From the NCBI RefSeq assembly GCF_029784135.1, contig NC_073744.1:106163266-106227265 (forward strand): a stretch of 64,000 bases of DNA, read 5' to 3'. The position numbers and the translations under genes were made by a program. Under the pieces are notes generated by a model that saw nothing but the letters and a program-made list of their open reading frames with translations, was not told where the DNA came from and made no database searches. This DNA is from Toxorhynchites rutilus septentrionalis (Eukaryota > Arthropoda > Insecta > Diptera > Culicidae). Positions 57,401-64,000 of the stretch are shown piece by piece. Each line of letters opens with the position of its first letter. The first letter of the stretch is position 1.

Positions 57401-58438
57401 GGTGGTTATCGAGTTGGTATTAACCACTGGTGGGCTTCCAGTATCGAGGAAAATGTGGAAATAACTAATCGTTACTGAAAATAATCTGCCAGTTCCTCTG
57501 GGAATTTTCAAAATATATTCATGTGAAAGAGTTTAATTGAATGTTTTCTATCCATGTAACACTGTGACCAAATATGTTTCAATCAAGTGCTATTAACAGG
57601 TGGTTATCGAGTTGGCATTAACCACTGGTGGGCTTCCAGTATCGAGGAAAATGTGGAAATATCTAATCGTTACTGAAAATAATCTGCCAGTTCCTTTGGG
57701 AATTTTCAAAATATATTCATGTGAAAGAATTTAATTGAATGTTTTCTATCCATGTAACACTGTGACCAAATATGTTTCAATCAAGTGCTATTAACAGGTG
57801 GTTATCGAGTTGGCATTAACCACTGGTGGGCTTCCAGTATCGAGGAAAATGTGGAAATAACTAATCGTTACTGAAAATAATCTGCCAGTTCCTCTGGGAA
57901 TTTTCAAAATATATTCATGTGAAAGAGTTTAATTGAATGTTTTCTATCCATGTAACACTGTGTCCAAATATGTTTCAATCAAGTGCTATTAACAGGTGGT
58001 TATCGAGTTGGCATTAACCACTGGTGGGCTTCCAGTATCGAAGAAAATGTGGAAATATCTAATCGTTACTGAAAATAATCTGCCAGTTCGTTTGGGAATT
58101 TTCAAAATATATTCATGTGAAAGAGTTTAATTGAATGTTTTCTATCCATGTAACACTGTGACCAAATACATTTGGTTTTGTGGTTTTTCAATCAATCGCA
58201 ATCAACAGGATAGCTTCTGAAGATTATTCTTCCCCATCAGTAGGATATTTCCGTATCCAATATTGGATGCATAAAACCTTGTGCCTCCAACGTAACGCTC
58301 TCGTTTTCGAAGTTCTCCAAATATTCATTCATTCAGAATGAATTCAGATTCAACTTCATACAAATGATCTCTAAATCAACGATAGTCCTACGTCACCCTT
58401 GCGGTTATACCATAGATATAACCCACTTCCTGTTTTTT
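54497..58438 (+). mobile_element. Non-autonomous DNA element E4 (forward, long copy)
   Basis: Same ends and content as E2: GACGTAGGACTACGTC at the left, ...GATAGTCCTACGTCAC and the ATAACCCACTTCCTG end at the right, a promoter, 198-bp monomers, and two variant units (about 55770-56180 and 56870-57290). It directly follows the Harbinger remnant (13-base gap) and adjoins the 3' end of the gypsy pol at 58469, whose 3' LTR is missing. Confidence 0.8.
54752..54786 (+). promoter_or_regulatory. TATA/Inr core promoter within E4
   Basis: TATATAAG (54752-54759) with TCAGT beginning at 54782, the same spacing as E2; the sequence after the initiator has a small deletion relative to E2. Confidence 0.55.
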
Positions 58439-58468
58439 GTTGACAAAAATGGCGCAACTGTCTGATAA

Positions 58469-61400
58469 TCAATCGGTTCGATTGGTTTCTGGCAATGGTT
58501 TCAAGTCCGCGGATGAGAAAATTCCGATAGATTTTCCAGAGTCGTCAATTAACTCATATGAACTCGTACCAACCCTGGCCTTAACTGTACACGGGATATA
58601 GCAAGGTGCAAGCTTGGCATTGAACTTGTCCACGGCGGAGGATTTCTTGAAACTCCTCTTGAGAACTCGCTGGCCTACTTGGTACACCGGGGCGACTTTC
58701 CTACGACGGAGATTGTAATAGTGTGAATTTTTCTCGTATTGTTTTTGTAAGTTTTTCACAACTATATCGCGAATGGATTGATCAAGCTTAGATTTGTTTT
58801 CTAGCCGTTTTTCTTCTGAAAGTAACTCCTCTTCCCTGTCGATTCTATGTTCATCTCCTCTGCCTACGACTTCATGCCCGAAGATGATCTTATATGGAGA
58901 AAAACCAGTCGAACTATGAGGTGTGGTATTCAGCACGTATTCTACTTCTGATATCCGGGCATCCCATAACTTTTGGTCTGTCCGAACGTAGGTGCGAATA
59001 CATGCGTTTATTGTTCGGTTTAATCTTTCGACGGGGTTTGCCTGACAGTGATGTCGGGAGTTTGCCCAATGCTGGATACGAAATTTTTCTAGAAGCGATT
59101 TAAATTCCTTTGAGAAGAACGTTGATGCATTGTCGGAAATCAAATACTCCGGAACAGCATACCGTCTGAACAGATTCTCCTCTAAGATCTTGTTAACTTG
59201 GGAGGTAGAAATCTTGCGTAGTGGAAACAACCAGCAATACTTTGAGAATAGATCCATCACTACAAAGAGATGACAGTGACCGGATTTACTGCGGGGTAGC
59301 GATTGAATAAAATCAACCGCCAGTATCTGAAAGGGCTTCGTCGTAACTCTCTGTTGTCCCATCATGGGATGTTGCGATTGATTACTTGGTTTACTCTCCT
59401 GACATATTGTACATATCTGTATATACGCCTTGATCTCTTTGGCCATATGAGGCCAGCAGTATCTCCTACGAATCTTCGCTAGAGTTTTCTCGTAGCCCAT
59501 GTGAAGTGCTTCATCATGCTCTTCGAACAGAATCTTGTCTCTCAAGACCACCGGAACACACAGCTTCCACTCGAAACGGTAATCAATATTTTCGGGACTG
59601 GAGACGAACTTTTTCAAAACGCCGTTCTCCACCCGGAAGTCCTTGAAATTTTCTGGTTGTTCTACCACTTTTTGCACCATATAATTGTACCAATCCGATT
59701 TGGCGGACGTTGTACTGACCTCTTCTACCGCCCTGGACAGGGCGTCAGGCACGATATTATCAACGCCTTTCCGGTGTTGAATTTTCATGTCATGCTTCTG
59801 GAGCTCAAGGCACCATCTACATAATCTGGAAGACGTTTTCCAACTGCTACGGAGAATATACGTCAAAGCTGATGCATCGGTAATGACCGTAAAGGGTGAA
59901 CCTTCGATGTAGCAGCGGAATTTTTCCAGCGACTTCAGTACGGCTAACGCCTCCTTCTCCATAGCGGCGTACCGTTGCTGAGTGGCACCTAGCTTTTTCG
60001 AAAAATAGGCTACCGGCTTATCGACGTTATCATATGTTTGTGTTAACACGCCTGCGATAGCTGAGTCACTAGCATCGCAATGAACAGAAAATGGTTTGGA
60101 AAAGTTCGGATTTGTTAAGATGGGAGCACTGATTAACAACTCCTTGATCTTGACAAACGCGGCTTCAGCGGAATCGTTCCACTTGACATCTTTAGGTTTA
60201 TCTTTAAGTAGATCGGTTAGGGGCCGCACAACATCACTAAAGGTAGCTATAAAACGCCGATAGTAGTTGCACATGCCCAGGAACCTCCGCACTGCTCGAA
60301 GAGATTTCGGTCGTTCATAATTAACGATGGCTTCAACGCGATCTGGATTCGGGCGAAGACCCGTTTTACTCAGAATGTACCCCAAATATGGAACTTCCGA
60401 TACGCAAAACTGAGACTTTTCCAAATTTATCGATAAGTTCGCTGTTCGGAGTCTCGATGCCAGCTCTGTGAGTCTGTTCAGATGCTCTTCAAACGTGTTG
60501 CTTACCACGATGATGTCATCGAGGTAAACAAACACGTTTGGTTCCAGTTCACTCCCGCCTAAGACCCGGTCCATCAGCCGCGACAGGGTTGCCGGACTGT
60601 TGACCAAGCCAAAAGGCATTCGAGTGAACTGAAACAGCCTTCTCCCCAACACAGAGAACGCCGAGTACTTCCGAGAACGTGGATGCAACGGAACCTGCAG
60701 AAATGCTTTCGATAAGTATATCGTTGAGATATACGAACTCGGACCTAAACGACTCAGTATTCTATCTGCATGGGGGAGAGGGTAAGAGTCTCGAACTGTG
60801 CGCTCATTGAGCTTTCTGGCGTCCAGACACAACCTGACTGAACCATCTGGTTTGTCCACAGGGACGAGGCGAAGCGACCAGTCACTGTACGACCGTTCGA
60901 TAATACCACATTTCAACAAACTATCTAATTCTTGGTTGATTTTCTCTTGTCTAGCTGGCGAAGTTGGAAAAGGGTTGATTCGTATCGGTGAAAGCTTCTT
61001 TGCTTCCTCTGACAGTTCGATTCGATGGCTGATCATCGAAGTAGTTTCTAGACGACCTTCTACTGCGGGTTTGAATAACTGTTTCACCTCCTCTAACTTT
61101 CGCGTCTGCTTATCGGTTAAACAGGCCTGCACGGTATGATTATGAACTTCTTCTAATGAAAATTTGTAATCGCGATCCACCATCGTGGGCACTATTCCAA
61201 ACGACTGCCAAAAATCTGATCCCAAGATCAGTTTTCGTTTAACCGCTGGGATAACCAGTGCTGAGAGAATCTTGGTGACTCCATTGAAAGTTACTGGCAG
61301 TTCTACACTGCCCAATACATTCAACTTTTGTCCACTTGCGGTTTTCATATCAATGTGGACAGGTTGTAACTTTAGTCTGCATATTTTAAGAAGATTAGTA

Positions 61401-61659
61401 TCCTGGCCTAAGACACTGCGGCTGGCCCCACTATCGAGTAACCCGATCAGTGGAACGTTCAGAACCTCTACTTTAACAAATGGTCGATCATCATCATTCA
61501 TCTTCAGAAAATGCTCACTGATTTCTACAGTTGCATATTGTAAATACTCATCGTTTTGAACTTTACGTATACCTAGTGGAAACAAAATATTTTCCGGATT
61601 ATCCTGGGGATTTCTTTCACCACGGCTCGCTGTCTGCCCCACCAGACGGTTACCTAGGC
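58469..61659 (-). CDS. Pol of a Ty3/gypsy LTR retrotransposon (protease, RT, RNase H, integrase)
   Basis: An open frame of about 1057 codons in the -1 frame relative to Gag, with no internal stop. In order: aspartic protease (VPLIGLLDSGASRSVLG, ~residues 65-80), reverse transcriptase (SYPLPHADRILSRLG, MPFGLVNSPATLSRLM, active site VYLDDI), RNase H (FSVHCDASDSAIAGVL, MEKEALAVL), integrase zinc finger (HDEALHMG … CTICQES) and core with VDFIQSLP, SDNASTFF and ANPVERLN, the expected D, D, E. A GPY-like tail (SAVDKFNAKLAPCY) closes it. The frame is intact, so this is a young copy. There is no env. The lineage within gypsy is uncertain. Confidence 0.9.
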
Positions 61660-62800
61660 GTTTTTTTCACAGAAGGGACATGATTTGGTCTCCACGTTGT
61701 GGAAACCACATTTGTAGCAATACTTATGCTTTGGGCGTTCACATTCTGAATGGTGATGCCCTACAAGTCGGCAGTTGTAACACCTACCCGGCTTGGGCGG
61801 AATGTATTGATCCACCAAAATCTTCGGAATATCCGATTCATCGTTTTCACTGGGAGATGCATCCTCATCGGACTGTTTCTCTCGCGATGTCTTTCTATTC
61901 TTTTTTCCTACCTCCGGTTTTTCTATCCCTTTCTGTTTGGATAGGGATTTTGACTGATCTCCCTCTTTAACGAACTTCAATTTTGAATCCAACTTCAATT
62001 CCGAAACCTGAGCTCGATTCCGAGAAGTTTGTATTTCTTGACGAGTTTCATACTTGAACCAGAAAGTGGCATCAAGTTTGCGACAAAATGGTTTGAGATC
62101 GGCCAGATTGTCTATTTGCGCAGCCACTACATGCCCTTTATAATCTGCCCTCAAGTTACGAAACACAATCTCGAACTTCTTCTTCTCTGAAATCGGCTTT
62201 GTTAATGAATTGAAAATTTGCTGAATGTCAAAGAAGAAATCTTGAAAATTCTCCTTTGATCTTTGTTTCCTCTCTACAGCTCGACCTTCACTGACGTGAT
62301 CGTGATCCGGGCTCAAAAATTCCTTTTTCAGTTCCGCCACTAGTTCACGCCAGGTTGTAAACTCTTCATTTTCGACCCCCTGCATGAGCCATATTTTGGC
62401 CAGACCAGAGATTAGATGGATCGCTGAACGAAACAACTCTTTCTCAGAAACACCTTCCGATTTTGCATAAAATTCCACCTCCTTAATAAAACGCATCAAA
62501 CCGTGGCCTCCATCTCTCCCATCATATCGGCGCATGTTCCAGTCAGACACTGGTTTAGATCGCCTTGAATGGGACACTCGAGATTTTGGGTTTGGCTTCC
62601 GTGGTGTACCCTCCGATGACGTCGATGAATCATCCCCAAGATTGGGATCTATCATCTTATCATTCTTCGGTTTACTCACCAGATCCACTCTGTTCAGCAG
62701 GTACTCTTTAGGTTGCCGAAGAATATCCGATCCAGACGGCACCACAGAACTTTGAGGACCGTTTAGTAAGATGGAAGGATGTGAATGATTTAAACTAGAA
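61654..62800 (-). CDS. Gag, main part, of the gypsy element
   Basis: From ~62745: WNMRRYDGRDGGHGLMRFIK, a retrotransposon capsid-type region (ELFRSAIHLISGLAKIWLM…TTWRELVAELKKEFL), and a zinc-knuckle region (CYNCRLVGHHHSEC, then CYKCGFHNVETKSC). The frame ends FCEKNA-TAG with AAAAAAC before the stop, where Pol is expected to begin by -1 slippage. The amino-terminal part (63440-62790) lies in a neighbouring frame. Confidence 0.8.
61660..61666 (-). promoter_or_regulatory. -1 ribosomal frameshift heptamer A AAA AAC at the gag/pol junction
   Basis: On the minus strand, Gag codons GAA AAA AAC place the heptamer in the right register, six bases before the Gag stop. A hairpin GTCTG-GTGGGG-CAGAC begins about a dozen bases later. 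Pol is in the -1 frame. Confidence 0.65.
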
Positions 62801-63440
62801 CGGAGTTGTCGTCGCGGTGACTACTTTGGACCTTGGATTGCCTGGACTCCTGATTCTCTCCGGAATTCGCTTCTGTATCGTCCGTCTGGGTCTCTTGAGA
62901 CACTCGCGGCACAATCGACGGACCTGGTTGTCCTAATTGCAACTGTGTAAGCGAGTTCGTAATCTGGAGCATGACTTCCTTACGGATCGATTCTATCGGA
63001 GAAAACATCGTAAAGTATGAGCTATATAATCGACGTATCGTACCTAGAAGTTTGTCCAAGTCTTTTAGATCTTCATCCTTATCAGCTGATGCTTGGATGG
63101 CAGAACTGCGAACAAAATAGTGTACTAACCTTGTCCCTAGTGACTCCCGAACTCCCTCGAACTCTTTCTTCTTCTCCAAATAATCACTAATTTCTTTTAT
63201 CTTTCCATCTATCAATTCGATTTCATTAGCTACTGTGCGTGTTTCACACTTTGTGAAATCAATTTCTTCCGGATCGCCTTTCTCTCGCTTCAATTTCTCA
63301 CGCAAACGTCTCCTAAGTACCGATACACTTTCCTCCTTCTCGAATTGCACTGCTCTAGTTTCGAGTTCGAATTCAATTTCGTCCTTCTCAAGGTGGTGAA
63401 CCAAAAGGGTCCGATATTTTATATTGATTTCCGAATCCAT
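62790..63440 (-). CDS. Gag, amino-terminal part, of the gypsy element
   Basis: 216 codons from ATG 63440: MDSEINIKYRTLLVHHLEKD, highly charged and probably coiled-coil (LRRRLREKLKREKGD; KIKEISDYLEKKKEF), then a Gln/Ser/Thr-rich tail. It stops at ~62790, while the next Gag segment is open upstream in another frame and overlaps the end, so a single-base indel probably splits one Gag of about 580 residues. A separate small ORF is the alternative. Confidence 0.6.
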   Translation of the reverse strand: MDSEINIKYRTLLVHHLEKDEIEFELETRAVQFEKEESVSVLRRRLREKLKREKGDPEEIDFTKCETRTVANEIELIDGKIKEISDYLEKKKEFEGVRESLGTRLVHYFVRSSAIQASADKDEDLKDLDKLLGTIRRLYSSYFTMFSPIESIRKEVMLQITNSLTQLQLGQPGPSIVPRVSQETQTDDTEANSGENQESRQSKVQSSHRDDNSVLV

Positions 63441-63906
63441 TGCTGGGAAATCTTTCGGGAACTAGAACCTTCTGGATGTAACGTGCGTTCGAATCACGAC
63501 TAGATCAACATCTGTGCCCTTTCCAGACTCACTCTTATATCCAGCTGTACTCACCCTTCTCAGTCTTGATCTCAATTAACCAGACTCCAGGACGGTTTTC
63601 AAAACAGCCGATTTGATTCTAGGGCTCACTCGTTACACACAGAAAGCTCCAATATCCACGAGTATTTAGTGCTGTTTGTGCTAAGCACAACCGGAAACGA
63701 AAAATCAATCAATGACTTTAATACTGTAACACGGGGGGTGTTTCAATTTAAACTACACTTGGAAAATTTATACACTATATCCAAAGCCACTTGCCGTTTG
63801 GAGAACGCAGAATTTCAAAACAGTTATTCCTGTTTTTTCCTCCCTCAGTCGGGTGTGAAGAGATCCGTAACCAATTGTTCCAAATTATCTGTATAATTAT
63901 TTTTAT
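63441..63906 (-). other. 5' leader of the gypsy element
   Basis: Between the primer-binding site and the first Gag ATG; no coding capacity recognised. Confidence 0.6.
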
Positions 63907-63917
63907 GTTGGGCGCCA
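63907..63917 (-). other. Primer-binding site (tRNA-Lys type)
   Basis: The minus strand reads TGGCGCCCAAC, the complement of the 3' end of insect tRNA-Lys (…GTTGGGCGCCA), three bases after the LTR end. This fixes the orientation of the element as minus. Confidence 0.75.
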
Positions 63918-63920
63918 ATT

Positions 63921-64000
63921 TATAACCCTTCGCCTACTGCTCAGTGGAAACTAGGATCTACAGGGTCGTAAATAAGAACAAAGGTACATCACTCACACTT
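63921..64000 (-). repeat. 5' LTR of the gypsy element (partial, cut by window end)
   Basis: The last 80 bases of the LTR; identical to the first 80 bases of 51533-53005. The rest lies beyond the window. Confidence 0.8.

Overview
This window looks like repeat-rich nuclear DNA from a culicine mosquito, most likely Aedes. That assignment is inferred from the element content: a Tc1/mariner transposase whose second Asp and final Glu are separated by 37 residues (the mosquito ITmD37E type), a tRNA-derived SINE, RTE-, Jockey- and I-like non-LTR retrotransposons, and gypsy LTR elements. Introns, histone mRNA 3' stem-loops and TATA/Inr promoters show it is animal DNA. I see no rRNA, functional tRNA or CRISPR. 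Only one host gene is convincing: a two-exon Dok adaptor (PH + IRS/PTB domains) at 4517-6503.

Layout. 1-4.5 kb: a ~1.5-kb gypsy-type LTR and MITE debris. 4.5-6.5 kb: Dok. 6.7-12.8 kb: two inverted copies (E1, E2) of a non-autonomous DNA element built from 198-bp tandem repeats and a TATA/Inr promoter, separated by a SINE. 12.8-27.1 kb: an RTE fragment, then a Jockey-type element split by a 12.7-kb ITmD37E transposon. That transposon carries a large composite of histone H2A pseudogenes, which in turn contains a non-LTR element and E3. 27.3-34 kb: a MITE, a dead Mag-like gypsy element and an 832-bp TIR element. 34.3-49.7 kb: two more histone composites. One is in inverted orientation and is interrupted by a full-length I-like non-LTR element, which is itself interrupted by a second ITmD37E carrying its own histone composite. 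51.5-54.5 kb: another LTR and a PIF/Harbinger remnant. 54.5-58.4 kb: E4. 58.5-64 kb: a nearly complete gypsy element running off the window end.

The most unusual content is a family of transposons that appears to have captured replication-dependent histone genes. There are 11 H2A pseudogene copies, many with their own promoters, and 15 histone 3' stem-loops of three sequence types, most followed by an AAAGAG purine motif. The composites and the 198-bp-repeat elements share terminal sequences, which suggests one transposon superfamily.

Two different members of one non-LTR family are inserted, in the same orientation and within about two bases of the same point, in two different paralogous histone units. 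Each has a target-site duplication and each has an empty counterpart in the other composite. This is what a histone-unit-specific retrotransposon would look like, although gene conversion between units must be excluded. All alignments were made by eye, so percent identities and family names should be treated as provisional.
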